64,000 bases of DNA. Source: JAVKDP01 sp040222185 (GTDB lineage: Bacteria; Bacteroidota; Rhodothermia; Balneolales; Balneolaceae). Positions 49,335 through 59,052 of this stretch are shown here, one piece after another (the first letter of the stretch is position 1; each line of letters opens with the position of its first letter). Made by a program: the position numbers and the translations under genes. The stretch is from assembly GCA_040222185.1 (NCBI GenBank), contig JAVKDP010000082.1, forward strand, positions 1 through 64,000, given 5' to 3'. The notes beneath the pieces were generated by a model, which was not told where the DNA came from, did no database searches, and saw only the letters and a list, made by a program, of their open reading frames with translations.

Positions 49335-50302
49335 CACATTCTATTATAGATTAGTTCAGCCATAACATCACCAACTGCCTGTAATGTCTCTTTACTTATT
49401 ATGGGCATATCATCCTGGTGGGTATGCCAATGAGATCCAAATACAATATTCCCGTCAGCTCCGCGGGTATGATTAATGATATTAATTACAGGAATGTTTG
49501 TATTCTGGTTAATGATATAGTGATCATCAAGAACTCCAGCGCCTGTTTCATTTAGAAACGCATCACCATAACCTTTTTCACCAGCAATGTCCCAAAGTTC
49601 GTCTACGAGGTTTGGTGCATAACTAATCGAAAACTCTTCTTTTGGAAATACTGCATTTCTTGCACCAACCATATCTAATAGAATTCCAAATCTTGGCTGA
49701 TAGCCTGGAACCGGTGGGTTTAATGACCAGTATCTCGATCCCAGGAAATATTTATTCAAGTCACCTGAAGTCCCATAATCCTCACCATCAAACAAAACGA
49801 GGTCTACTCCAATTGGTGGCGGATTTTCTGAAAACATTCGTGCAAGCTCCAGCAATACTCCTACTCCACTTCCTCCATCATCAGCACCGAGTATGTAATC
49901 TGCTGTTCTTGCTGTATCCTGATCAGCCCGAGGCCTTGTATCCCAGTGAGCACAAAGCATGATTCTGTCAGCAGAAGTTGTATTAAAAGCAGCTATAATA
50001 TTAGCCATATTCAGTGTTCCTGAATATCCTTCTTCAGAAAATTCCTGTGAAAAAACACTTCCCGAGCCTGCATATTCCCTGAGTTTAGCTTCCAGGTACT
50101 TTCGTGTCTCAACATGGCCATAAGTATTTGGGACTCTTGGGCCAAAATCGACCTGTTTCTGGATAAAATAGTAGGCAGAGTCAGCTGAAAACACCGGAAC
50201 AGATCTGCCTTTCTCGGAAAATTGGAGACCCGTTTTTTTGGTATCCTCTCCTCCACCACATGAAACTGTAATTAAAAGAAAAAGGATTAATAGCTTACGC
50301 AT
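49334..50302 (-). CDS. M28-family glutaminyl-peptide cyclotransferase-like lipoprotein
   Basis: This 322-residue lipoprotein has a signal ending TVSC (Cys15). It has the glutaminyl cyclase type pattern QKQVDFGPRVPNTYGH, zinc ligands AHWDTRP and GADDGGSGVG, FDGEDYG and HTHQDDMP. Such enzymes cyclise N-terminal glutamine to pyroglutamate on exported proteins, a common maturation in Bacteroidota. It overlaps the SDR gene upstream by 8 bp and prmA downstream by one base. Confidence 0.88.
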   Translation of the reverse strand: MRKLLILFLLITVSCGGGEDTKKTGLQFSEKGRSVPVFSADSAYYFIQKQVDFGPRVPNTYGHVETRKYLEAKLREYAGSGSVFSQEFSEEGYSGTLNMANIIAAFNTTSADRIMLCAHWDTRPRADQDTARTADYILGADDGGSGVGVLLELARMFSENPPPIGVDLVLFDGEDYGTSGDLNKYFLGSRYWSLNPPVPGYQPRFGILLDMVGARNAVFPKEEFSISYAPNLVDELWDIAGEKGYGDAFLNETGAGVLDDHYIINQNTNIPVINIINHTRGADGNIVFGSHWHTHQDDMPIISKETLQAVGDVMAELIYNRM

Positions 50303-51059
50303 CTCTATGTACCATTCGGGCTGAAGATTGATTAACTGGCATTACAATTGAATCTAAAATATTAACATGTTGAGGCCTGTTGGCCATGAATACTACAATT
50401 TCGGCGATATCAGCAGCTGTCAATGGATCGATTCCTTGATACACAGAATCTGCTTTATCATTATCCCCTTTAAATCTGACATTACTAAACTCGGTTTCAA
50501 CCAATCCTGGTGATACCATACTTACTCTTATTTTGGTTCCGTGAAGATCTTTTTTTGTGGCTTCCGTAATTGCTTTAACTGCAAACTTCGAAGCGCAATA
50601 TCCAACACCACCAGGATATGCTTCATGACCAGCCATAGAACCTATGTTAATAATATGACCTGAGTTTCGGGCGATCATTTTAGGAGTAACCAGCCTTGTA
50701 AAAACCAGAAGTGCTTTCACATTTGTATCTATCATATCATCCCAATCTTCAAGCAACGCAGACTGAACCGGGTCGGCTCCTTTAGCAAGCCCTGCATTAT
50801 TGACAAGGATATCAATTTCTTGATCAAGTGAAGAAACAAAGTTCTTACAGGCTTCTGTATTCCTTACATCAAACACTCCTGTAACCACTTGAATACCATA
50901 GTTATTAGAAAGATCATCTGAAATCTCTTTTAGACGATTTTCCCGTCTCCCGGTGATAATCAAATTACATTCCAGTACTGCTAGTTGTTCTGCTATAGCT
51001 TTACCAATCCCGGATGTAGCTCCGGTAATTAATGCAGTTTTTCCTTTGAGTCGGTTCAT
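50295..51059 (-). CDS. short-chain dehydrogenase (YdfG-like)
   Basis: Start chosen at the ATG at 51059; a GTG at 51068 would add three residues. The 254-residue protein has NADP-binding ALITGATSGIGKAIA, NNAGLAKG, catalytic Ser region INIGSMAGHEAYPGG and YCASKFAVK (Tyr/Lys). It resembles YdfG-type 3-hydroxy acid or serine dehydrogenases of SDR type. Substrate is not defined. It lies 49 bp after gatA in the same operon. Confidence 0.87.
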   Translation of the reverse strand: MNRLKGKTALITGATSGIGKAIAEQLAVLECNLIITGRRENRLKEISDDLSNNYGIQVVTGVFDVRNTEACKNFVSSLDQEIDILVNNAGLAKGADPVQSALLEDWDDMIDTNVKALLVFTRLVTPKMIARNSGHIINIGSMAGHEAYPGGVGYCASKFAVKAITEATKKDLHGTKIRVSMVSPGLVETEFSNVRFKGDNDKADSVYQGIDPLTAADIAEIVVFMANRPQHVNILDSIVMPVNQSSARMVHRDA

Positions 51060-51107
51060 CAAGAACACCTGATTTGTTAAATGTAGAAGCTATATAAGTA
51101 TAACCAT

Positions 51108-52640
51108 TTAGTGGAGTAGTTCCACTAACCTGCCCGCATTGAGTATCTTACTTTCCTGGAAAGTATCACCCATAAATTGTATTCCAAATGGTAAGCCATT
51201 CGAATGTGTACCAGCAGGAACGCTTATCCCACAAATTCCTGCAAGGTTTGCTGAAATTGTATACACATCATTCAGATACATTTGAACAGGATCGTTTAAC
51301 TCTGAGCCTATATCAAAAGCAGTGGTTGGTGCTGTTGGACTTACAATAACATCTACTTCCTTGAAAGCTTTTGTATAATCTTCCTTAATTAAACGGCGAA
51401 CACGCTGTGCCTTCCCATAATATGCATCGTAATAACCAGCACTAAGAACATAAGTGCCTAGCATGATTCTTCGTTTCACTTCGATACCAAAACCTTCTGT
51501 CCTGGACTTTTTGTACAACCGGGTTAATGCTGAGTCCTGTTTTTCCAGTTCCTGGATAAATGCTTCTTTATCTGCACCTTCAGCATTCTTAATTGCTTCT
51601 TTGAGTTCCTCTTCTTCTCTTTTTAACTCATCCAGCACTTCGTTTTTATCAGCGCGATGACCATACCTGATTCCATCGAATCGAGCGAGGTTACTTGATG
51701 CCTCAGCAGTTGCAAGAATATAATAAGTAGCTATTCCAAACTTTGTGTGTGGTAGATGGATTGGTACCAACTCGGCCCCATTTGCTTCCATTTTTTTTAA
51801 GATAGAATCGATTGCTTCTTTAATCTCAGGATCTAGCCCATCACCAAAAAACTCTTCAGGAACTCCTATTTTGATATTTTTATCAGGGTTTTCAACTACA
51901 CTTACATAATCATCCACTTCAACTTGTGACGAAGTATTATCGCGCTCATCAAAACCTGCTATAGCCTGAAGAACGGTAGCTGTGTCTTCTACTGAATGAG
52001 CAAATGGTCCAATAGAATCAAATGAAGATGCATATGCAACCAAACCATATCGTGAAACTCGTCCGTAAGTTGGTTTCAAACCCACAACACCACAGTATGA
52101 AGCAGGTTGGCGGATGGAACCTCCCGTGTCTGAACCTAAAGTAGAATTTGCAATACTTGCTGCAACAGCAGCAGCGCTTCCTCCGGATGAACCACCGGTA
52201 ACTTTAGACAAGTCATGAGGGTTTTTAGCAGCACCATATTTAGAGTATTCATTGGTTGAACCCATAGCGAATTCATCCATATTAAGACGCCCGATAAAAA
52301 TAGCATCTTGCTCTTTTAAGCGTTCAATGACAGTAGCGTCATATACACTTTCAAAACCTTCAAGTATGTTTGATGCGCAGGTTGTGGGCTTTTCTCGCTC
52401 ACAAATTACATCTTTAATACCCATGATAGCGCCCAACATTGAGCCAGTATTACCATCTTTTACTTTTTTTTGTATCTCGTCAGCTTGTTTTAAAGCGCCT
52501 TCAAAGTCGAGGTAAACATAAGCATTCAGGCTCTCATTTTTCTGTTCAATCTCTGCCTTGTATGCCTGAACCAGGTCTCTTAATGTAACTTCGCCAGCCA
52601 GGATTTTTTTCCTGGTCTCAGCAATAGTGTAACTCGTCAA
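51108..52640 (-). CDS. gatA: Asp-tRNA(Asn)/Glu-tRNA(Gln) amidotransferase subunit A GatA
   Basis: This 510-residue amidase releases ammonia from glutamine for tRNA-dependent amidation of Glu-tRNA(Gln). It has the catalytic Lys in MGIKDVICE, cis-Ser/Ser in TGGSSGGSAAAVAAS and GSDTGGSIRQPASYCGVVGLKPTYGRVSRYGL (here stated as motif). A Lys/Glu-rich insert lies at about 330-375. The start is TTG at 52640. It is 11 bp after tatA; gatB and gatC are elsewhere. The length is 20 or so residues above the usual 485-490. Confidence 0.93.
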   Translation of the reverse strand: MTSYTIAETRKKILAGEVTLRDLVQAYKAEIEQKNESLNAYVYLDFEGALKQADEIQKKVKDGNTGSMLGAIMGIKDVICEREKPTTCASNILEGFESVYDATVIERLKEQDAIFIGRLNMDEFAMGSTNEYSKYGAAKNPHDLSKVTGGSSGGSAAAVAASIANSTLGSDTGGSIRQPASYCGVVGLKPTYGRVSRYGLVAYASSFDSIGPFAHSVEDTATVLQAIAGFDERDNTSSQVEVDDYVSVVENPDKNIKIGVPEEFFGDGLDPEIKEAIDSILKKMEANGAELVPIHLPHTKFGIATYYILATAEASSNLARFDGIRYGHRADKNEVLDELKREEEELKEAIKNAEGADKEAFIQELEKQDSALTRLYKKSRTEGFGIEVKRRIMLGTYVLSAGYYDAYYGKAQRVRRLIKEDYTKAFKEVDVIVSPTAPTTAFDIGSELNDPVQMYLNDVYTISANLAGICGISVPAGTHSNGLPFGIQFMGDTFQESKILNAGRLVELLH

Positions 52641-52651
52641 ATCGCCCTCTA

Positions 52652-52867
52652 TTACTTTGTAGTTTCGTTTTCTTCACTATTTATAGCATCATCGATTTCT
52701 CTGGAGCTGTCCTCTATTTCCTTCTTAATGTCCTTAGATGCCTGCTTGAATTCTTTGATTCCCTGACCTAAACCTTTGGCTAATTCAGGGATTCTTTTTG
52801 CTCCAAAAAACACGAGTACAAAGATTGCGATGATAATAACTTCTGTTGCGCCGATTCCATTTAACAT
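52652..52867 (-). CDS. tatA: twin-arginine translocase subunit TatA
   Basis: This 71-residue protein has one N-terminal membrane helix (ATEVIIIAIFVLVFFGAKRIPEL) with the conserved FG and an amphipathic helix (LAKGLGQGIKEFKQASK), followed by an acidic tail. It forms the Tat pore for folded proteins. TatC is not in the window. It opens the minus-strand run tatA-gatA-SDR-QC-prmA-ppx-sigma. Confidence 0.88.
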   Translation of the reverse strand: MLNGIGATEVIIIAIFVLVFFGAKRIPELAKGLGQGIKEFKQASKDIKKEIEDSSREIDDAINSEENETTK

Positions 52868-53033
52868 AAAATAATCCTGCGTGGAATTTGTTGATGTATT
52901 TGTGCCAAGATAACAATATTTTCGGCACGATTTGAATACAAAGAAAAATTTATCGAATACTTGAATTTTACTTTGTACAAACGTTTAATGTATAACATAC
53001 TATCAAAAGAAATTTAAACTAAATGGGAAATTT

Positions 53034-53288
53034 ATGATTTGGACAGTTGAACTTGCTGCTGCCTTAGATGAAGCTCCTTTCCCGGCTAACAGGGACGAAC
53101 TAATTGAGTGGGCTGAACGCAATGGTTTACCTACACAGGTAATAGTGAATCTTGAAGAACTGGAAGAGATTGATGAAGGCGAACATACTACCTATGAGAG
53201 CATAGAAGATATATGGCCTGATTATATCAGAAAAGAAGACTTCTTCCATAACGAGGAAGATGAAGGATTTGATTACGACGACGTTTAG
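53034..53288 (+). CDS. DUF2795 domain protein
   Basis: This 84-residue acidic protein starts MIWTVELAAALDEAPFPANRDELIEWAERNGLPTQVIVNLEELEE, which fits DUF2795, a small helical fold that occurs widely without known function. The C-terminal 35 residues are strongly acidic (HNEEDEGFDYDDV). It diverges from tatA. A hairpin follows it at 53312. Confidence 0.75.
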   Translation: MIWTVELAAALDEAPFPANRDELIEWAERNGLPTQVIVNLEELEEIDEGEHTTYESIEDIWPDYIRKEDFFHNEEDEGFDYDDV

Positions 53289-53311
53289 AAATTAATACTT
53301 ACCAATCACCT

Positions 53312-53336
53312 AAAGACTGATTCACACCCAGTCTTT
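53312..53336 (+). terminator. weak terminator hairpin after DUF2795 gene
   Basis: An 8-bp stem AAAGACTG/CAGTCTTT with a 9-base loop ends 2 bp before the possible TTG start of the next gene. T-tract is short (TTT). This suggests the barrel gene has its own promoter or that the next start is the TTG at 53351. Confidence 0.4.
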
Positions 53337-53338
53337 AC

Positions 53339-55732
53339 TTGCTTACTTGCTTGGATACAAAACCCACCTATTATAAGCTGCTATGTTGGGTAACATTCGC
53401 AGTGTTACTTATGATTGGCGCTTTATCTCCTGTGTATTCCCAAACTACTGCTACCGATTCAACCACTGTTGATGAAGTTGTAAGAAGGGTACGCTTCTCA
53501 GGAAATAAATTTGTGAAAGACAGGGCTCTGGAAAACCTGGTGCGTACTCGAACCAATAGAGAGTTTTTGGGTATTCCCAGGTTTACCCCGTGGTATTACT
53601 TCTGGAGAGTTAGTAATGGAAGTTTTGGAGAGGAACCAGTTTTACTTGACCGGCAGACTGTATCTGCCGATATGGAGCGTATTACACTTTACTATGAATC
53701 CCTCGGATTCAGAAATGTACAGGTGGATACTACCATTGTTGAGTACAGAAAGAACAAAATCGAAGTTTCGTTTATTATTACTGAGAATGAGCCCTCAACT
53801 ATAAGAACTTTATCTTATGCAGGCTTTCCGGATTTTGAAAGCCCTGATAAAAGTCGGAGGTTTTTTATTCAAAGCCCAATGACGCGACAAGGAATTAATG
53901 ACTCAACTTTTGTTGTAAACCGCCAATTCAACTCACAAGAACTCAAAAACGAACAAAACCGGATTATCAGCTTCCTGAAAAATAACGGATATGCTTCCGT
54001 TGAACTGGATTCTGTTATAGCTTTTGTAATTCCTGACTCTACAAACCAGTTAAACCTGGATGTTATATTCAGTACTGTGCCGGGGAAAGTTTTTAAATTC
54101 GGAGACCTAAGGGTAAGCCTTGCTGATCCCGTTGAGCCGGATATTTACTCACAAAGAGATACACTCTCAGGTGAGCCCTTTACTGTTGATACAAGTAAAA
54201 TATACTTAGCCAAGGAACCCGAAACCGACACAAAATTCAGTTTATTAAGCGACCAAATCCTATTCAAACCTGGCTCTATTTATAATGACGAACTCTATCT
54301 TCAGACGGTAAAAGAATTTCAAAACCTTGGTATGCTCTTCACGCGCAGGTTCGGACAAAGCGAAAATGGAATCAGGGCAGATTATACACGAGAGGATATC
54401 CCCATTCACTTTGAACTACAAACGATAACAAAGCATAGTATTAGTTCTGAACTTTTTGGTATGAAGAGATATGGATTTGGAACAGGTTTTGGTGTGGATT
54501 ATTCGAATAACAATGTATTCGGAAAAGCCGAACGTTTAACTATTGGCGCGAATGCCAGTTTCGAATTTGTAAGTTCACGTACACTTGAAGAAATTGCTCC
54601 AAGCGATACTGTGCAATCTTCTCTTTTTAGAAGTTATGAAGTACGTGGAGAATACTCCGTTCCCAGAATGGCTTTTCCTTTTGCTTTCCTGGACAACAGG
54701 CGTTTCTTCACAAGTGGTTTAACCCGCTACTCTCTCTCTTATAGCCGCTCGGACCAACTTTACTTCGATATTAACTCTGATTTAAGATTTAATTACAGGT
54801 TCGAAGTTCAACATAATGATCGTTATTACTCATTCCTCGATTTGATTGAAATGGATGTGGTTGATACAAACCCTTCCAGTGAGTTTACAGACAACCTGAT
54901 TGCCCAGTATGGTGAAAATTCGTTTGAGTTTATTAGAATACTTCAGGATTTCGAACCCCAGATATCTTCTATTATCAGATATACCTTCAGGAATCAAGAC
55001 ACTGATATCATAAAACGTAATTTCGGCTACTACAGTGAATACTCTATTTCCGCAGGTGGTAATATCCCTTATGTGCTAGACCGTTTTGTAATTACTCCAA
55101 ACGAACTCGAAGGGGAACTCCCTGCCCTATTGAAGCTGAGTAACAACAGCCTGGTGTACAGTCGATTCCTCAAAGCTACCGCCGACTATAGAAAGTATAT
55201 TCCTATATCCAACACTGCTGTCTTCTCCTGGAGATTATTCGGAGGCCTGGCTCACCCTGATGGAAAAAATACTTCTATACCTCTTAATCGACGTTTCTTT
55301 GCAGGCGGTAGTAATGATATTCGTGGATGGGCACCGTTCCAGCTTGGTCCTGGTAGTATAAGTTCTGATAATGTAACTATTAACGGTGGTGAAATTAAGC
55401 TGGCTGCTTTCGCAGAAACAAGGCAGATTTTTTTAAGAGATGTAATTGGTGCCAATTGGCATGCTGCATGGTTTGTAGACTCAGGGAATATCTGGTATGG
55501 TCCACGTAATGATTTCCGTTCAGAAAGTAATGAGGATCAACTCGAGCAAGGACGTTTCAAGTTTAATAACTTCTATAAGCAAATAGCTGTAGGTTCAGGA
55601 TTGGGTTTGAGATTGGACTGGGATTATGTTGTAGTTCGTTTTGATTTCGCGTTCAGAGCTCACGATCTTGATGTTGGTTGGTTTAACAACAGGAAAATGT
55701 ATTTTAGTTTTGGAATCGGTCATTCATTTTAA
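53339..55732 (+). CDS. BamA/TamA-family outer-membrane protein
   Basis: This roughly 797-residue protein has a TTG start (53339 or 53351) and signal peptide (WVTFAVLLMIGALSPVYSQ). POTRA-like domains occupy about 45-390 (VRRVRFSGNKFVKDRALENLV, FIITENEPSTIRTLSYAGFP, GKVFKFGDLRVS). The C-terminal barrel (from about 400) has GGSNDIRGWAPFQLGPGSIS (the VRGF/IRGW lid loop) and ends in Phe (GIGHSF), as in Omp85. It probably inserts or secretes outer-membrane components. A canonical BamA would carry five POTRAs; two to three are seen here, so TamA-like is equally possible. Confidence 0.85.
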   Translation: MLTCLDTKPTYYKLLCWVTFAVLLMIGALSPVYSQTTATDSTTVDEVVRRVRFSGNKFVKDRALENLVRTRTNREFLGIPRFTPWYYFWRVSNGSFGEEPVLLDRQTVSADMERITLYYESLGFRNVQVDTTIVEYRKNKIEVSFIITENEPSTIRTLSYAGFPDFESPDKSRRFFIQSPMTRQGINDSTFVVNRQFNSQELKNEQNRIISFLKNNGYASVELDSVIAFVIPDSTNQLNLDVIFSTVPGKVFKFGDLRVSLADPVEPDIYSQRDTLSGEPFTVDTSKIYLAKEPETDTKFSLLSDQILFKPGSIYNDELYLQTVKEFQNLGMLFTRRFGQSENGIRADYTREDIPIHFELQTITKHSISSELFGMKRYGFGTGFGVDYSNNNVFGKAERLTIGANASFEFVSSRTLEEIAPSDTVQSSLFRSYEVRGEYSVPRMAFPFAFLDNRRFFTSGLTRYSLSYSRSDQLYFDINSDLRFNYRFEVQHNDRYYSFLDLIEMDVVDTNPSSEFTDNLIAQYGENSFEFIRILQDFEPQISSIIRYTFRNQDTDIIKRNFGYYSEYSISAGGNIPYVLDRFVITPNELEGELPALLKLSNNSLVYSRFLKATADYRKYIPISNTAVFSWRLFGGLAHPDGKNTSIPLNRRFFAGGSNDIRGWAPFQLGPGSISSDNVTINGGEIKLAAFAETRQIFLRDVIGANWHAAWFVDSGNIWYGPRNDFRSESNEDQLEQGRFKFNNFYKQIAVGSGLGLRLDWDYVVVRFDFAFRAHDLDVGWFNNRKMYFSFGIGHSF

Positions 55733-55745
55733 ATAATTAACGGTT

Positions 55746-56294
55746 ATGAGTAGCAAGTTAAAGCGCCTTAAAAATCAGGGTAAAATTGTATTCAATTCAA
55801 AGTTCTTGAAGAATTTGTCGCCGGCTGAGCGATATGAATTCCTTCAGCTTTGCCATCGTAGAACCTATAAAGAAGGAGAATTTGTTTTTTATAGCAACGA
55901 CCCTGGTACCGGAATGTATTTTATTGAAGATGGACAAGTTGAACTTACTGTTTCTGTTACCGATACAAATGCAGAGAATGAAGAAGGTAAAGAAGGATTC
56001 CTGCTAGAAACGGCCGATAGCTTCGGAGCGCTTTCCATTGGTTACGATCTTCGTAGAAGGTCCTCTGCCCGCTGTATGACCGATTGTACCCTACTTGGTT
56101 TTTTTAAGCCCGATTTTGAAGTGCTCATGGAACGCCAACCACAAATTGCAGTAAAATTCCTGCAAACCCTCTCCAATATCGCGCTCCGACAATTAGAGCG
56201 TGCAACCAGGAAGATTGAAGAATTATCTGACCCTTATACTGCCGTAAAAATTGAATTCGAAGCTTATTACGAACAGGCAAAAACCGAAGACTAG
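55746..56294 (+). CDS. cyclic-nucleotide-binding domain protein without HTH
   Basis: This 182-residue protein has a Crp-type cNMP-binding fold (about 20-145): YEFLQLCHRRTYKEGEFVFYSNDPGTGMYFIEDGQVELTV, LETADSFGALSIGYDLRRRSSARCMTDCTLLGFFKPDFEVLM. A C-terminal helix follows (IALRQLERATRKIEEL), but there is no helix-turn-helix. The usual phosphate Arg in RS/TATV is replaced by RRSSARC. It may be a regulatory adaptor. It ends 7 bp before the RlmD start. Confidence 0.78.
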   Translation: MSSKLKRLKNQGKIVFNSKFLKNLSPAERYEFLQLCHRRTYKEGEFVFYSNDPGTGMYFIEDGQVELTVSVTDTNAENEEGKEGFLLETADSFGALSIGYDLRRRSSARCMTDCTLLGFFKPDFEVLMERQPQIAVKFLQTLSNIALRQLERATRKIEELSDPYTAVKIEFEAYYEQAKTED

Positions 56295-56301
56295 ATTTAC
56301 T

Positions 56302-57714
56302 ATGAGCAGAAAGAAAGGAGCTGAAATTACGCTCTCCATTGAAGATGCTGCATTTAAAGGAAAAGGGGTCGGAAAAGTTGAAGGCATGGCCGTTTTCGTT
56401 CCCGGAACTATGCCTGGTGATGTTGTAAAAGCAAGGATTATAAAACGAAGAAAGAAATTCAGGGAAGCCAAGCTACTTGAAATCCTGGAATCCAGCCCCG
56501 ACAGAATAATCCCATTATGTCAGCATGCCTCAGTTTGTGGAGGCTGTAGCTGGCAACACGCTCCTTACCAAAAACAACTCGAATATAAAACCAGCCAGGT
56601 TGAAGGGCATATCAGAAGAATTGGCGGTTTAGAGACTCCGGTCCACCCTGCTCTGGGTTCTGAAAACCAACTCTATTATCGTAATAAAATGGAGTACAGT
56701 GTGAGCAATAAACGCTGGCTTACAGATGAAGAGATTAACAGCGAAGACTTTGTGGATGACTCAGGGTTTGCAATAGGGCTTCATGCGCCGGGACGATTTG
56801 ATAAAATCCTTAATCTTAATGAGTGTCATCTCCAGCGCGAGGAATCTTTTCAAATCCTGCAATTCGTAAGAGACTATTGCCTTGAACATGATCTAGAGCC
56901 TTTTAATAACTTTGAAAAGTCAGGGTATTTACGTCACGTAATGATTCGCAACTCCTACCATACCGATGATTTCATGGTAAACCTGGTAACATTCAGGGAT
57001 GAACCTGAGACCGTAAAAAAGCTTTCTGATGCCTTAGTTGAGTCCTTCCCGCTAATTACTACTGTTGTAAACAATGTGAATGACCAGATTACACCTACCT
57101 CGGTTGGAAGGTTTGAGCATGTAATTTATGGCCCGGGATATATCCGTGATAAAATCGGGGACTTTGAGTTTAAAATTCATCCTAATGCGTTCTTCCAAAC
57201 AAATACGGCTCAGGCAGAGAAGCTGTATGATGTAGCGCTGGAATTCGCCGATTTAAAGGATGGTGAAGTAGTATACGACCTGTACTGTGGAGTGGGTACT
57301 TTAAGCCTGTATATGAGCAAGAAAGCCAGCAAAGTACTGGGAATAGAACTCGTTGATATCGCTGTTAAAAATGCAAAGTTCAATGCTGAAGAAAACAATG
57401 TCGAAAATGTCTCTTTTATCAAAGGAGATATGAAAGATGTTTTCACCCAGGAAATGGTTGATGAATTCGGTGCTCCTGATGTTCTCATCACCGACCCTCC
57501 CAGGGCTGGAATGCATCCAGATGTGGTAGCCCGCCTTTGTGAGCTTAAAGTGCCAAAAATTGTTTATGTGAGCTGTGATAGCAGTACAATGGCCAGAGAC
57601 CTGAAAATCCTGTCAGAAGTGTACGATGTGATTGAAGTACAACCTGTAGATATGTTTCCTCAAACGTACCATGTAGAAGCGGTAACAAGGCTGAGATTGA
57701 AAACAAACTCTTAA
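56302..57714 (+). CDS. rlmD: 23S rRNA (uracil-C5)-methyltransferase RlmD/RlmCD type
   Basis: The start is set to the ATG at 56302 (MSRKKGAEITLSIEDAAFKG); an upstream in-frame ATG at 56251 would overlap the preceding gene. The 470-residue protein has a TRAM domain (1-60), [4Fe-4S] ligands CQHASVCGGCSWQH, SAM motif YDLYCGVGTLSLYMSKKA, and catalytic-region TDPPRAGMHPD and VYVSCDSSTMARD. It makes m5U in 23S rRNA; the target position (1939 or 747) cannot be told. Confidence 0.9.
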   Translation: MSRKKGAEITLSIEDAAFKGKGVGKVEGMAVFVPGTMPGDVVKARIIKRRKKFREAKLLEILESSPDRIIPLCQHASVCGGCSWQHAPYQKQLEYKTSQVEGHIRRIGGLETPVHPALGSENQLYYRNKMEYSVSNKRWLTDEEINSEDFVDDSGFAIGLHAPGRFDKILNLNECHLQREESFQILQFVRDYCLEHDLEPFNNFEKSGYLRHVMIRNSYHTDDFMVNLVTFRDEPETVKKLSDALVESFPLITTVVNNVNDQITPTSVGRFEHVIYGPGYIRDKIGDFEFKIHPNAFFQTNTAQAEKLYDVALEFADLKDGEVVYDLYCGVGTLSLYMSKKASKVLGIELVDIAVKNAKFNAEENNVENVSFIKGDMKDVFTQEMVDEFGAPDVLITDPPRAGMHPDVVARLCELKVPKIVYVSCDSSTMARDLKILSEVYDVIEVQPVDMFPQTYHVEAVTRLRLKTNS

Positions 57715-57721
57715 GTATTGT

Positions 57722-57744
57722 ATCTACAGATTTTTGTTGTAGAT
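57722..57744 (+). terminator. small hairpin after rlmD
   Basis: A 7-bp stem ATCTACA/TGTAGAT with a 9-base loop lies 8 bp after the stop codon. No T-run follows it, so it is a weak candidate. Confidence 0.3.
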
Positions 57745-57832
57745 TCGACGCATGTTAATATCGGTACAGAATCCAGCATCTGAAATCATTGTGTCCTTCA
57801 TGCAATGCAAAAACGAAGGATTGTTGCTGTAA

Positions 57833-59014
57833 ATGAACCATTCAAAGCGAATACTGCCAATAATAATATTTTCGCAGTTTTGCTGTACTTCTCTTTGGTT
57901 TGCCGGAAACGGAGTAATGGACGACTTAATTCTGAGTTTCCAATTGCAGGAATCTGCTCTTGGACATCTTACTTCAGCTGTTCAGTTTGGCTTTATAAGT
58001 GGGACATTCATTTTTGCTCTGTTAAGTATTGCCGATCGCTTCTCTCCTTCCAAAGTGTTCTTCCTGAGTGCGGCAGCTGGCGCAATTTTTAATGTGGCTA
58101 TGGTTTTGGAAAGTAACGGGTTTCTAAGTCTCCTAATCTTCCGGTTTTTAACAGGCTTCTTCCTTGCAGGAATCTATCCGATTGGGATGAAAATTGCTGC
58201 TGATTACTATGAAAGTGGATTGGGGAAATCACTGAGTTATTTAGTTGGAGCACTAGTACTAGGGTCTGCTTTTCCTCATTTTTTAAAAGGGTTTACGGAA
58301 GAAGTTGGATGGGAAGCAGTGCTTTATTCTACTTCAGTACTATCTGTTTTCGGAGGCTTACTGATACTTCTAGTGCCTAATGGGCCTTTTAGAAAAGCGA
58401 GCCAAAAAATTGATCTTACTGCATTATTCAAAGTATTTAAGAACGGTGAATTTAAAGCGGCTGCTTTTGGATATTTTGGGCATATGTGGGAGTTATACGC
58501 ATTCTGGGCTTTCATCCCGGTTATGCTGGCTAGCTACAGTTCACTCCATCCTGATTCAAACTTTAACATTCCACTTCTCACATTTATGATCATCGGGATT
58601 GGCGGGTTAGCTTGTGCTCCATTTGGAATCATGGCTCAAAAAATCGGAAATAAAAAAACAGCAATCTTTGCTTTGTCTTTATCCGGTATTTGTTGCCTGG
58701 TTTCCCCACTATTCTTTTTGATTGATTCCCCTACTCTTTTTGTAGGATTCCTTCTATTCTGGGGAATTGTAGTAATTGTGGACTCTCCATTATTTTCGAC
58801 CCTAGTTGCTAAAAATGCCGAGCCGAAACTCAAAGGAACTGCATTAACCATCGTGAATTGTGTAGGTTTTTCCATTACCATAGTAAGCATTCAACTCCTT
58901 ACTGCATTAAGAGATGTTATCAATCCCACTTTCATGTTCGCCTTACTAGCTCTTGGTCCAGCATTTGGATTAATGGCATTGTATAGAAAGAACGAGAAAA
59001 CAACGGATATATAA
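57833..59014 (+). CDS. MFS transporter
   Basis: This 393-residue membrane protein has about 12 helices. The N-terminus SQFCCTSLWFAGNGVMDDLI, LTGFFLAGIYPIGMKIAADYY and the central FGYFGHMWELYAFWAFIPVM are features of MFS uptake/efflux permeases of the YbfB/nitrate-like branch; substrate unknown. The helicase gene follows after 38 bp, with no sign of a regulatory partner. Confidence 0.82.
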   Translation: MNHSKRILPIIIFSQFCCTSLWFAGNGVMDDLILSFQLQESALGHLTSAVQFGFISGTFIFALLSIADRFSPSKVFFLSAAAGAIFNVAMVLESNGFLSLLIFRFLTGFFLAGIYPIGMKIAADYYESGLGKSLSYLVGALVLGSAFPHFLKGFTEEVGWEAVLYSTSVLSVFGGLLILLVPNGPFRKASQKIDLTALFKVFKNGEFKAAAFGYFGHMWELYAFWAFIPVMLASYSSLHPDSNFNIPLLTFMIIGIGGLACAPFGIMAQKIGNKKTAIFALSLSGICCLVSPLFFLIDSPTLFVGFLLFWGIVVIVDSPLFSTLVAKNAEPKLKGTALTIVNCVGFSITIVSIQLLTALRDVINPTFMFALLALGPAFGLMALYRKNEKTTDI

Positions 59015-59052
59015 ACTCAGGTTCCCTACCTCATTTTCTCGTAGCTTTGGGG

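Noticed and set aside
57805..58092. Plus-strand open frame of 95 codons overlapping the MFS gene start
   Set aside because: Different frame from the MFS gene, no motif and no plausible start context; the MFS frame explains the region.
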